Shown in pieces: positions 1 through 21,279 of a stretch of DNA of 64,000 nt; within the stretch, counting starts at the first letter, position 1; each line of letters begins with the position of its first letter. Source of the DNA: Nymphaea colorata (taxonomy: Eukaryota > Streptophyta > Magnoliopsida > Nymphaeales > Nymphaeaceae); contig NC_045150.1 of NCBI RefSeq assembly GCF_008831285.2, positions 17,804,600 to 17,868,599 on the forward strand. The letters are read 5' to 3'. The notes beneath the pieces are model-generated. The model was not told the origin of the DNA. It did not search any database and worked only from the letters and a program-made list of their open reading frames with translations. The translations under genes were made by a program, and so were the position numbers.

Positions 1-134
1 GGCACATCCCCAAAAAAAAAGTTGTGGGGGGGCAGCAAAAATATTTATTTGTTATTATTAGTTTAATTATAATATATATATATATATATAGACACACACA
101 TATAAGAACTAAGAAATTTAGAGTAAACACTATA
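1..134. other. AT-rich non-coding DNA
   Basis: This stretch holds homopolymer and (AT)n runs (about 71-90) and no coding signal. It probably lies in an intron of the minus-strand RecQ gene, whose next exon would be beyond the left edge. Confidence 0.5.
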
Positions 135-142
135 GTCTATAC

Positions 143-966
143 CATTGTCACATAAGACGCTAACGGGTATAATACGGCGAGGAAAAAAACGGGTATAATA
201 CGGCGAGGAAAAAAATCTCGGGAATAAAACGGGAAAAAGACGGTAAATTTTTAAAAAATAAATAAAAAAATCCTAACAATTATATAAAAATAAAATAAAT
301 GAGAAATTAAAAAAACATTGGAAAATAGCTAGATAAGCAACAAATTTTAGGTACATGTCTCAAACAATTTGCCAACTTAAAAATTGAAAATAAAGTTTAA
401 ATTGAAAATAAAGTTTAAAGTTAATAAATTCTTCCCCTTCCCCTCGCAAGTAAACTCCAGCAAGAGGCGGGAAATGAGAAAATCAAAAACGGAAAAAGGA
501 GAGGATGGCGGGAAGTTAATAAGCCCTTTCTCTCTTAAAAAGACGTTTTCGCCATTAAAAGGAGCATCCAAGTTTAAAAAAACCAATTCGTTTACAAATA
601 TTACATGCGCACCATCCTTTAAAAAGACATTTTTGCCATTAAAAGGAGCGTCCAAGTTAAAAAAAACTAATTCGTTTACAAATATTACACGCATGCCATC
701 CTTTAAAAAGACGTTTTTGCCATTAAAAGGAGCATCCAAGTTACAAAAAACCAATTCTTTTACAAATATTACACGCGTGCCATTTCTTTTAAAAACATAT
801 GTCTTAAAAAACGTGGAAGACGGGTATAAAACGCGTTTTATACGCGTCTTTTATTTTTAAACGTTTTTTTGAAAAAAACGCGTTTTATTCCCGTTTTATA
901 CGGTAAAGACGTTTTTAACGTATAATACGCGTTTTTTATAAAATAACGGCGTTTTTTGTGACAATG
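143..966. mobile_element. hAT-like MITE with intact 8-bp target duplication
   Basis: The element starts CATTGTCACA and ends TGTGACAATG, a perfect 10-bp terminal inverted repeat. It is flanked on both sides by the same 8-mer GTCTATAC (135-142 and 967-974). An 8-bp duplication with a CA...TG terminus is typical of hAT-superfamily insertions. The subterminal DNA is rich in CGTTTTATACG-like palindromic blocks. The long open frame inside is a by-product of an 84-bp tandem array whose period is divisible by three; it matches no protein I know. No transposase is present, so the element is non-autonomous. Superfamily assignment rests on TSD length and termini only. Confidence 0.8.
533..790. repeat. 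84-bp tandem repeat, three units
   Basis: The start of the AAAAAGAC motif recurs at 537, 621 and 705, exactly 84 bp apart, with a decaying fourth start near 791. Each unit carries an AAAAGGAGC block and a TTTACAAATATTAC block. The units differ by a few substitutions only. Because 84 is a multiple of three, frames on both strands stay open across the array, which produces repeat-like pseudo-proteins. The array lies inside the hAT-like MITE at 143-966. Confidence 0.85.
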
Positions 967-974
967 GTCTATAC

Positions 975-1497
975 ACTCTACACTACACACTTTATGGATA
1001 AATTATATATGAATATTATATATTATATACTTATAAGTTATAATGTATTGTGTATATGAATGTAACATATTAAGCATTAACATGCTTACAAAATACAAAC
1101 ATTAAACAAGTAAACAAAAAACAACAAAACCATGACAGAACACAGAAATGGAAAAAAAATGTTAAACACTTTTAACAATAAAATTTTTTAAAATAAAAAA
1201 AAAATCAAAAAAAGACAAAAATAGGCTTGACGAGGTTTGACCGCACCCGACTCAAGTCAAACGTGGGTCGGGTGCGTGTCCAAAATGGACAAAAATGATC
1301 GGGTGTAGTCAAACGCACCCGACTCTTGTTGACCCGAGTCAGGTGCGAATCTGAGCCGCACCCACACCCAAGTCGTGTCGACACTGGTGCAGCAGTCAAA
1401 TTGCAGCGTCCAGGTGACTTAGGCCATCATATTTACTTAGTTCACATATTTCAATAAACCCCATAAACATATAACTGAGTATTCATATGTTTATACT
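975..1497. other. Non-coding, repeat-derived DNA
   Basis: AT-rich DNA up to about 1200 is followed by a GC-richer block (1225-1400) with repeated GACTC/GTCGGGTGCG words. This looks like degraded transposon or LTR sequence. No gene is supported. Confidence 0.4.
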
Positions 1498-1683
1498 CAG
1501 GGCGGAGCTAAGGGGGGCCGCATGGGCCTTGGCTCCACCTCACAATTCTCTTTTTAAATTTACATGTAAATTTTAAAAAATTTTACTTGTCCGATATAAA
1601 AATTTTGAAAAATGATAGTTGGTGCATGTCAAAATTTAGAAACTTTAATTTGGCCCCCCTCATCAAAAATTTCTAGCTCTGCC
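1498..1683. mobile_element. Small hAT-like MITE (CAGGGCGGAG family)
   Basis: The left end reads CAGGGCGGAGCTA and the right end reads TAGCTCTGCC, an imperfect terminal inverted repeat; both subterminal regions carry GGGGGGCC / GGCCCCCC. The flanking 8-mers TTTATACT and TTTATGCC share most positions and may be a decayed target duplication. A second member with the same kind of end lies at 58292-58391. Confidence 0.55.
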
Positions 1684-3820
1684 TTTATGCCTATTGTATG
1701 TGTCTAAGTCACCTAGACGTGCCTGAGGGGCGCCCGCATGCACATGCATGTACGAGTGTGCTGCCGATTCGGGAGCGGTGTGGTGGGACTGTTTTGTTTC
1801 ATAAGCCCCAATAAGTCGGGTGCGGTCACGTCATATTCGTCTGCACTTTTTTTTATTTTTATTTTTTAAGTTTCATTTCATAAGCCCCAATGGCCAGCAA
1901 CCGGGTTTTCAAAAACTTGTTTGAAGTGTTGCCGCTGCTTTGGGCTGTGTATCCATCGCCCGACCACCTCGATGATAGCTCTGGCTACAGCTCCAGCTCC
2001 TAAAACAGCCTCTCGTTCAGCCGATGCTCCTCCAGCTATTGTGCTCTGGCAACTGCAACAGCCAGCCTCTTGTCCAGCTAGAACTCCTCTGACGAAAGCA
2101 TCCGTCTAGCGACAGCCTCCGGCAATGTTTATTTCTCCAGCAAAAGTAACGAAATTGAGTTTAGGGTTTTTTTATTTTTCTTGTTTATTCCCTAAAATTT
2201 AGGGCTTTACTGTAAATCGTGGTTGCCTAATCTAATTTCTTAATTAATCTTCTTCAAAATCTTCAATCGGTGTTGTTCTTATGTTCTTATCAATTTCTTC
2301 TATGTTGAATCGGTGATGTACCCTTCATTTCACTTCTTGTTTCTGCCCTATTCTCCACGCTTTTGTTTATCTTTCACAGAGCTTATTGTTCCTCTTTTCA
2401 CTGATTTTTCTGCGGTGCATGTAGTGCTGAGTCTGCTGACTTCATTCACTGAATGCACTAGTGTCACCATAACCTCTATGGGTTTACATGCTACTGAATG
2501 ACTGAATGGGCCTGAAAGTTTAATAAATATGCAATTTCCGGTGCTCCTTCATAGTTATATATTAGTTATTACTTATTAGTTATATATTAGTTATAGCTTT
2601 TTGGTTTGTGCTTGTAGGAGTTTTAAATCTAACAATCCCTATGAGTCTAATAACTAATGATTAATCTTTGATTTCTTCCAACTATTTTCGTTCGTTGTTA
2701 TTTACTTTTGGTTGGAAATTATATATATATATATCTGCACGGGCACTAAAAGTTTTTTGGGATTTGCGGTATCCTGGACCCGCACTCAGGTGACTTAGGT
2801 ATGTGTATATATGGTAGATTTACAAAGAACTCCCAAATATATATAGTATGCATGCCCAACGTCCCTAGTTCAAAGAGAACCAAAAGAAAAGAAGGTGCAA
2901 AACAGCTGACTTGTATTTATTGTTCGACTACTTACGTTATGAAAGTCGGCTGAGCCTAACACAGGGCAAGCCTGGACGCACCTAGGCACACTTAGGCAAC
3001 AATTACAACAATGAAGCTAATTAGCTTGTATTAAGTTATATAATATGACACCAGTCCATAACAGTCAATATCATATTTATATGATTTATATCATACTTAT
3101 ATAATGAAGACAAAATGCAAAGTTTCTCTTAAAAGTCTAATACAATTGAGTGTACAAAGTTATATACATATTACAGTCCAGCCAATATAAACAGTCTGAT
3201 TCTAATGTTGTATATAAAGAACATAATCCAGAATCAAATGAGTTATGACGACTAGCTGAAAGGCTGAAATATAAATCAGACTTTTTTCAAAACAGAAATC
3301 AGACTTCCACATCAAAGATTTTAGAAAGCTTTTCGTTACCAAATTAACCATATCACAAAATGGATGTCTATTTCGTAGGAAAACTGAAAATTATGAACTG
3401 ACTGCAATGAGTTACAGATAAACTGTATATAGACAAATAAACAGACTGTAATCAAATGAGTTACAACTTACAAACAGAGTCACAGACTATAATGAAACGG
3501 AATCTATATAAACATTATTACATTAAAATTATCAGTCAATATAGATCAGAGACAAATAAACAAACTGTGATCGAATGAGTTATAGACAGAGTTACAAATC
3601 TTATAATGAAACAGAATCTATGTAAACATTATTATATTAAAAAGTCTACTACATAATATATAAAATTATAAGCAGTATATTGTATACAAACAGTCACAAA
3701 CTAAAAACGTGCACCACAACAGTCCCCAGCATTGTTTAATCTTTATTAAATAGTGTTTAAGAGCCCCGCTGACAGACTCTTGGACTTCTATGGACTAGGC
3801 GCACTCTGGACTAGTCGAGC
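1684..3820. other. Long AT-rich stretch, no gene seen
   Basis: I checked both strands for the missing RecQ exons (motifs V-VI, RQC, HRDC) and for other protein families and saw none. The short open frames at 1921-2109 and 2313-2501 have no recognisable domain. The stretch is most simply intron DNA of the RecQ gene. Confidence 0.4.
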
Positions 3821-3825
3821 CTAGT

Positions 3826-3880
3826 CTATGTTGTTCAGGCGCCCAGGTGCTGCTTGGCGCCTAGGCAAAAAAAGGCGACC
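3826..3880. mobile_element. Partial copy of the TGTTGTTMAGGCG foldback MITE
   Basis: The segment starts CTATGTTGTTCAGGCGCCC and continues with GGCGCCTAGGC, matching the end of the fuller element at 4367-4627. The rest is lost or diverged. Confidence 0.4.
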
Positions 3881-4366
3881 AATTTTTTTATTTTATTTTT
3901 TTAGTTATGTAAAGTTATTTTGACTAACTATTACTAATATTTGAAATGTGGAGAGTAGTAATATAACAAGCATAATCAACTCAAACAATCAAAAATTAAT
4001 TGTTGACTTCATTGAATATGCAAAATGAATAGAATAAGTTTAGCATTACTCATTAAATGTAATCTAATACAAGTAACAAAAAAAACTGAATCCAATCTCT
4101 AGAAAAAGGAATGTAAATCCATAGGAAGGCTTTAATCCCATCTGTTCTTAAAGAAAGACATCATATAATAAAAAAGACTAACAGTACATAATAGTATACA
4201 TATAACTACATAACAGTAACAATACATATAAACGCATAACCATACTAACGTATACATATAACAGGTATCACAATATTACATATTATATAACAAGCTAACA
4301 GTATATACGTATAATAGGTTGATGGAGATATGACAAGTATAACAGACTGTACATAACAGTATATAC

Positions 4367-4627
4367 CTATGTTGTTAAGGCGAGGCAACACCTAGGCGTG
4401 GATTAGGCACCAGTCCACACCTATTGCCTAAGTCCATCACTTAGGCGATGGGTAAGGTGTTGGCACCTAAGTCCACACCTGTTCAGGCGTAGCCTAGACG
4501 CATGTCTAGGCGTTGCCTAGTCACAATATCACCTGCATAGCCTAAGTGTTTGGACTTAAGAGATGCAAGTGGCGTAGCGACTTGGCATCACCTAGGCGTT
4601 CTCCTAGGCAATGCCTCAACAGCATAG
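4367..4627. mobile_element. Foldback MITE with AGGCG/CCTAGGC repeats
   Basis: The left end CTATGTTGTTAAGGC is the inverted repeat, with two mismatches, of the right end GCCTCAACAGCATAG. The interior is full of CCTAGGCG, GCCTAGTC and GGCACC words in both orientations, so the whole element can fold on itself. It has no coding capacity. It lies just downstream, in gene orientation, of the last RecQ exon visible here, inside an intron. I did not find a clear target duplication. Confidence 0.65.
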
Positions 4628-4836
4628 TCAGACTACATGTCTCCGTGTAAATGGCAGACAATGTTCAGAGCTCATAGAGATACCAAATTTGGAAAGATTT
4701 TATCATTCACAAAATCACAGCTACCACTGAACAAACATGAACTTATACAGTCTCTGCCTAACAGTAACTTCCACAGGGGAAAAATTCAGACACTGACCAT
4801 CAATTTCATCTATACTAATGGGTGTGACTATCAAAC

Positions 4837-14847
<10,011 letters not shown>

Positions 14848-15950
14848 CAGTCACCATACTTGATACGCTGCCAATAAACCTCCTGCCCTTAAAAGGATTA
14901 GCTGCCAAACAAAACAGAGCAAATGCTCACTTAATGATGTTGGAAGATAATTTGTTATTGTTTAGTGTAGATGATTAGTTCTATGGCTGACACGGTATAC
15001 ATAAAGGAGATGAGCAAAACTGATCCCAGAAGGGGACTACAATAAGAGACGGAATTGGATACTGACAACATTGGTAAGTATGATTTGCTTCTTTACAGCC
15101 CTGTCGACCATGCGAAATATATGGTCTGTGAAAAGCAAGGCCAAAAAAGCAACACTGACACCATGTTTTAGCCTGGTCTCCAGCCACATTCATTTCCAAG
15201 TAAATTTGGATATCCAGTAGAATGAGCAAAACACATACTAACAAATTTCCAGAACTAAAGCCACAACCGCAATCTACAGGAGAAACGATTTTCATCGTCG
15301 TATTTAGCAGAGAATAATAGAAATCCACGCAAAAATCACGCAGACCAGAGAAATGGTTAAACAATAAATTCAACGAGTCCTAAATTTTGCAATGCCTAAC
15401 CAATGCGAATCTTCCCAGTGAAAAACAAAAACAGGAAACTCTAGAAAAGAGAAAGCCAACAGTTCATAAAAGAGAATGCGCCGCTTCGAACCACAAATCT
15501 GCGAGAAAAACTGCACGAAGAAGCCTCGCCAGTCATCCATCGAGGGCATCAATCAAGCGCAGACATGAAAAGCAAAACCTCAACAGAAATCTATCACCGC
15601 ATCATACGGAATTAACAGGGAAATCAGAACCACGGAAAGGAAGACAAATGAGGACCTCGATCCTTGAACCGTAGAGAGAGACGATAACGACAACCGCCTT
15701 CTCCTTCTCCCTCTGCCGAGCCTAGAGACCTGAGGAAAGTGGTGGGGGCGGGGTCCCTCAAACTCTGAAAGAGGGAGGAGGGACTGAAGAGCGGGGAAGG
15801 TCGAAATTTCGCGGGCCCCGTTACGGCAGGCGGGAAAAGCTCTCAGACCTCCAACAATTTGATCGAATTCATGAAATGGGTCGGGTCGGATCGGGCCTGA
15901 TAAAATTTTTAACCTGAGGTGCTCACCAATTTGCGCTGCCATGGCTGCAC
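14848..15950 (-). promoter_or_regulatory. Probable 5' UTR and promoter region of the RecQ gene
   Basis: A likely non-coding 5' exon ends at the ATG and begins after a TTTGGCAG acceptor near 14903. Further upstream, 15670-15850 is clearly GC-rich (GCGGGCCCC, CT-rich tracts), unlike the surroundings, as expected near a plant transcription start. The open frame 15580-15942 could encode a short upstream exon (MAAQIGEHLR before a GT), but I cannot show that it is coding. Confidence 0.45.
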
Positions 15951-15959
15951 AAATCTAAC

Positions 15960-16389
15960 CTGGAAAAAATTTGACCTTTTTCACGTCATTTTGAAAAGAC
16001 AACTCTTTATTCTTACTTTTGCGGATTCACAGCCAATTCAGTGGACTGGTATCCCAACACACTGGATTGGCAGCTGGCCTCTTCGATTCCAAAATTGACT
16101 TTTACAATGTTGTGCGGTGGGGAGAACTGGTTAGATTCACCATATGTTTCATTGGTGAGCTACTTCTCATATATATATATATATATATATTATTAGTCCA
16201 TTCGGCCTCTCTGACGCACAAGCCAATGTAATTGTAAGAGGCTGGAGCAGCCAAAGAATCCACGTCAATAATACACACACACACACAATGCATAAGGAAG
16301 AATACCAACAAAGCATCATCCCTCTCACAGTCCATATGGATCTTTTAATTGAAACAAATCAGATAGCCTCAACATTAATTTTAAAGAAA
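15960..16389. other. Intergenic spacer
   Basis: There is an (AT)n run near 16171-16190 and an (AC)n run near 16269-16287. No gene is seen between the RecQ 5' region and the copia element. Confidence 0.5.
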
Positions 16390-16428
16390 AAGTTATAGTG
16401 GAGAAGGCAATGTTCATTGCCTTCAACA

Positions 16429-16822
16429 TATAGAAAAACATGCAAAAAGGGAAGAGGAGAACAATTTAGGTGGTTCGGCCTTGAAGCCTACGTCCACAGT
16501 GGGAAGCACAAGAGAAGCTTGTTATTAAAGATGAAAAAAAAAAAACGCACAAGACGTATGTCGTGCTTTTGTATCCATCTCAGTTACAATTTGCAGATGA
16601 TTTTACAAATGAGGGAGCTATTTTGATTTTCTCTAACTCTGTTAACAGCCTCATCAAAGATACTTTTTCATTTGTTCTTGTCAATAACATTTTGATTTTG
16701 GTTGGAGACATAGTAGCGCCATCTAGATTCTTGCCAAAACCAGTGACAAGATTTGCCGTATTGGATTCATTGATGCTGTAATTAAATCTGCTATGGTTGG
16801 AAGGAGATATTGATGCCAACTA
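16429..16822 (-). repeat. 3' LTR of the copia element
   Basis: It matches the 5' LTR along its length on the same strand. The outer boundary is approximate because the terminal bases have diverged. Confidence 0.75.
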
Positions 16823-16916
16823 CCCTCCATCTTCTGAACGATTCTCAATGTTCCCCTCAAACCAAACTGCTCATGTAGATTGAGTTTGATGTGCAATATC
16901 TGAAAATGCTGTTTGA

Positions 16917-17927
16917 TCAAGGCCTTTGTAAAAACATAATGATAGTCGATCTGCATGTGCTTAATCTATTATGGAACACCGGATTGGATGTCATATGGAT
17001 GGTACTAATATTGTTGAAATAAGGACTAGAAACTGAATAGTCAATTACCTTTCTGTATAGAGTGGAGATTAAAGGTTGTGAAAGGGTTAAATATGCAAGG
17101 AGACGACTACCATTTTGTATTAGTGTGGAGTCCTCAAAGGCCCTTTCATCTTCTTCTTTAGGGGAAAATTTTGAAGTAATAAGGGTACCAGCTGGCTTGC
17201 AATCTATCATCCCAGCTTGTTCAAGTACGTCTTTGGCATACTTAGATTGGCATAAAAAAAGTCCTTTTGAGTCCAAAATGCCTCAATGCCAAGAAAATAT
17301 TGGAGCCTTCCAAGATCCTTAACAAGAAATTTTTCTTTCAGTTTAAGAACCAAATCTTTGATGAAGCTTGTAGTGTTTTCAGTAAGTACCATAAAGTACC
17401 ATATCACCCACGTAAAAAACCAACACAATAGTATTACAGTTCTTTTGAAAGACAAACATAGATGGGTCAGCAATGCAAGCTTGAAAACCATAATCAAGCA
17501 GAAAACTACTTGATAAACTCTTGATGTCTACTTATGGCTATAAATCGCATGCTTCAACTTGCAAACAACCTGGATTAGCATCATCTTTGTATCCTGGTGG
17601 GTTGTCACATGTAAACATCTTCAGGAATAGAGTAATATAGAAACTCATTTTTAACATTTAGTTGTTCTACCTGCCATTTATTTATCACAATAATAGAATG
17701 TACAAGACGAATGCTAGCCAGTCGAATGATAGCAGAAAGGTTTTATGAAAATCAATTTCCTCCTTTTGACTAAACTCTTTCGCCATGAGACTAGCTTTTA
17801 GCTTGTGTACGGCCCCATTAGAGTTCAACTTGGTTTTAAAAAACCACTTTGACCCTACTATATTCATGTGGGAGTCATATGGCATGAGTTCCAATATTTG
17901 GTTTTCCTTTAAAGTTTGCTTTTTCAT
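16917..17927 (-). pseudogene. Copia reverse transcriptase region, broken
   Basis: Successive fragments in different frames are recognisable: VGSKWFFKTKLNSNGAVHK, VKDLGRLQYFLGIE, and SKYAKDVLEQAGMIDCKP. All belong to the copia RT. The catalytic YVDD is YVGD. The RNase H part is not recognisable. Confidence 0.8.
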
Positions 17928-18927
17928 CTATGGCATGTTTCCACCCATGATGTTGGAAGACTTCTTTGACATTGGATGGCTCGTTGGGTTGTCACGAAAT
18001 AGCTCATAGAGATTAGAATATTTAGTATTTGGTCTATGAGTCTCTACCATAGATTGGTCCACCAGAGTGCGAGAAGCACTAGAAAAAGCATTTTGACTTG
18101 ACTGGAAAGATTCGATTTGCAATTGACCTGAGATATTAGTGTGTAGAGAATCATGGATAGGTTCTACAATAGAAGGTGATGAAGTATCTTTGTTAGTTTG
18201 GAATTCACTAAGGGTAATAGAAGGCTGATCGTCTATTGACGCTTGACAATTTTTCTCATCTGGTTCAATAGTCTCCTTTTGAATGTCCACCGAATGAAGG
18301 AAATTCAACCACAAGATGTCCCATTGCTGCATTTATCATCAATAGACATGACAACGTCATGCATATGCAAATAATAAAAGGACTTACTTTCAATCATTTC
18401 TTCATTCTATATTCAGTCTAAAAAGAGAGATCATCAGTTAATTCCTTACCATCATATAGTCTACTAGGATTTTTCACATGGGAAATTGCCCTCACCAAAA
18501 AGGAATGTCGAGAAATATATATGTTTTTATGTTATTGAATACAAGCACTGGTACCTTTTTTGGTGTGAACTATATCCAAGAAAATGCATGGGATAGAGAG
18601 AGGTTCAAATTTGCTTTTAGTGTAACCTCTCAAATATGGAAAACACCAACATCCACAAGCACATAAGAAATTATATTTCGGCTGCTGAGTAAACATCTTG
18701 TAATAACGACAAACCATTTTTAATGAATGAGACATCAATCTATTGATGAGAAAAATAGTAGTAGTAAAAGACCAGTAGCGTTAGGGAATTTGAGCATGAA
18801 ACATCATAGTTAAGCCCAATTCTGTTTTATTTCTATGCTTTCACTCTATCAAACCATTATGTTCTGTGGTGGGAGGGCACAAAAATGGTTGTTTTATTCT
18901 GATATAACTCAGGCAAAAGAAAGCCTT

Positions 18928-19528
18928 TCAATAGAAAATTGCCTCCACCATAGAAGAAAAAATTTTCACTTTTTTTTCAAATTTCCTTTCAATATATATT
19001 TGAAAGTGCACAAAACAATCAGATAAATTTGATTTTAGCTTTAATAGATAGAGACAAGTGAAATGACTACAGCCATCAATAAATAATGCATAGCATTTAT
19101 ACCATAAATGAGAAGCCACATGAGCCCGTCCCCATAAATCTAAACGAATATTTTCAAAAGGAACACTTTTAGCTTTTTCTTGAACAATAAAAGGGAGAGG
19201 ACACGATTTGTCAAGCTGGCAACTACTACAAATATAATCATCGGAGACTGTAGAAGAAGTATGAATTAGTTTATTCTGAAGCAAATGTCTAACTATTCGA
19301 AAATGAGGATGACCAAGATGCACATGCCATAGGTCTTTAGTGACGCATTGAAGAAGAAAGTTGACTTGTGCTATCTTTGTTACAATAAAGACCATTCTCT
19401 TTATGCCATTGAAATAAGAATATATATAACCTTTGGAAAATGAATACTAGTGCCATGAGAGAATATCTAGGCATGCTTGACATGAGATATACACAAAACA
19501 TCCCAATTTCTGACCATAACTTTATCAT
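18928..19528 (-). pseudogene. Copia integrase region, broken
   Basis: The GAG-pre-integrase HHCC zinc site is visible: HVHLGHPHFRIVRHLL followed by CSSCQLDKSC. The core then starts (FENIRLDLWGRA...) and shows the first Asp. The frame is lost soon after, before the remaining catalytic residues. Confidence 0.75.
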
Positions 19529-19706
19529 GCCCTTGCTAAGGAATGAGATGTTTTAACTTACCCAAATCTCTTGTTACCCAAATGTCCTGTCATATGTGAA
19601 GAAGCCCCAATATCTGCATACTAATCAGAATCATGTGAATAGCTAAGGGTGACAGCAGCAAGGCTGGGCGTCTTCCACCTAACATGATTAAAGCGTTCAA
19701 AGTGTT

Positions 19707-20611
19707 TTAAGACAGAATGATATTGCTTACCTCATATTTGGCAAACGGCCAACTTTTTTTCCTTTTCCTCATCAGATTTGGAGGTCGATCCTTGAGAAAA
19801 ATTGCTCTTATTATGGAGGTCGATCCTTGAGAAAAATTGCTCTTATTATTATTGTTATTATTTATGTTGTAGTAAGAGTCTCGTCCTCGACCACCATAGC
19901 CTCCTCGTCCACTATTAGAATAACCTCCACATCCTTGATTGGCTTGTTGGTGTAACATAGCCATTTGTGGTGAACAAGGTAACTTTAAAAAAGCATCACA
20001 GCTTTGAAGAATAGATACAACGTCTTCACAACTTGGGAGTGGTGGCCTTAGCATAGAAGCAATAAAAGCTTCATAGCCCTCACCAATTCCATGAAGGAGC
20101 TAGAAAACCCAAGCCTGATTATAGGCTTTCCAATAGTAGACAAGTCATCGCAAATACTTTTGAATTTGTGAATATAATCGCTTAAGGTGTCTACCATCCT
20201 TCTTAGGAGAAGTAATGAGATGAGTTAGGTGAAACACTCTTTCTTAGGATTACTGAGAGAAAGCAGCATTAAGCAAGACCCCCTATATTTCATGAGAGGT
20301 ATCAATACCAACTACACTTTCACAAAGAGTCCCAAAAATCTAACCTTTGATCAACCGATCAGTCTTGCATCAAGTGACAAACTGAGGATTGCTCAACTTC
20401 TTTTGAGTAGCTTCACCAGTTGTGTGAGTTGGTGGTGCCGGCTCATCTCCTGTTATGAACCTTGTAAATCTTGGCTCTCAAGCAAAGCCATGATATGTCT
20501 CTTCTGCAAGAGGAAGCTTTCAGCATTAAGCTTTAGGGATATGAAATTAGAAATGTTGAGAGTGGATCGGTAAGGATATGGACATGATGAAGAAGATGCT
20601 CTTGAGGCCAT
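19707..20611 (-). pseudogene. Copia gag, broken
   Basis: The gag start ATG (20611) follows the primer-binding site at once and opens MASRASSSSCPYP, followed by a segment LNISNFISLKLNAESF typical of copia gag N-termini. Further down, a Gly/Arg-rich stretch (GGYGGRGRDSYYN) occurs before the frame is lost. At least two frameshifts separate these pieces. Gag would form the retrotransposon particle. Confidence 0.65.
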
Positions 20612-20625
20612 TTGCTCTAATACTA

Positions 20626-20991
20626 TATAGGAAAACAAGCAAGAAGATGAGAACAATTTACGTGGTTTAGCCTTTCAAACCTACATTTGCAGAGAAAGCT
20701 TGCTATTAAAGATGAAAAAATGCAAGACATGTATCATGCTTTTATATCCATCTTAGTTACAATTTTTGGATGGATTTACATATGAGAGGACTCTCTCGAT
20801 TTTCTCTACTTTTGTTAATAGCCCTATCAAAGGCGCAATGTCCTTTATTTTTGTCAACAGTATTTTGATTTTGGTTGGAGACGTCGTAGCTGCCATCTAG
20901 ATTCTTGCAAAAACCAGTGGCCGGATTGGACTTATCGATGCTGGAATTAAATATGTTATAGTGGGGGAGGTGTCATTCACTGCCTCCAACA
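20626..20991 (-). repeat. 5' LTR of the copia element
   Basis: The LTR begins TGTTGGAGGCA. It shares long blocks with 16429-16822, for example around TTTTGATTTTGGTTGGAGAC on the plus strand. The two LTRs differ by many substitutions and indels, indicating an old insertion. Confidence 0.8.
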
Positions 20992-21096
20992 CACACCTAG
21001 CATCTACGATGCCCCACGAGGGAGGCACCAACCTCCCTTTTCAAAAATAAGATTGCCCCAACAGGTGGCCATAAGTGTGTCAAACATGTACTGTTC

Positions 21097-21144
<48 letters not shown>

Positions 21145-21189
21145 TATATATATATATATATATCAAATCTACTAGAGGTCGGATGTTCC
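20992..21189. repeat. Long (AT)n tract between two transposons
   Basis: An interrupted AT dinucleotide run (21099-21163) separates the copia 5' LTR from the 3' end of the minus-strand LINE. It may include the LINE's simple-sequence tail. Confidence 0.7.
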
Positions 21190-21279
21190 AGACAATGGTT
21201 GTGTGGGGTTTAGGCCCTCAACCTTTTATGGCAACAAAATGAAGTCATATGTACAACAAAAATGGCTTCCCACAAAACC

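Larger units (their letters stand above)
16429..20991 (-). mobile_element. Degenerate Ty1/copia LTR retrotransposon with both LTRs
   Basis: Read on the minus strand, the order is 5' LTR (20991-20626), primer-binding site, gag, integrase, reverse transcriptase, 3' LTR (about 16822-16429). This is the PR-INT-RT order of copia elements. The 5' LTR starts TGTTGGAGGCA. The primer-binding site TAGTATTAGAGC (20625-20614) resembles the TGGTATCAGAGC complement of initiator tRNA-Met. A purine run (AGAAGATGGAGGG) precedes the 3' LTR. All frames are broken by stops and shifts, and the RT YVDD box reads YVGD at 17414-17403, so the element is dead. A short extra LTR start follows the 3' LTR at 16428-16390. 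Confidence 0.85.

Noticed and set aside
384-860. 158-residue open frame (and its antisense partner) as a repeat protein gene
   Set aside because: The frame exists because of an 84-bp tandem array inside a MITE. It shows no domain, and the opposite strand is open for the same reason.
15580-15942. 120-codon minus-strand frame as a protein gene upstream of RecQ
   Set aside because: Low-complexity Arg/Ser/Pro-rich translation in a GC-rich promoter-like block. It more likely belongs to the RecQ 5' region; a short upstream exon cannot be excluded.
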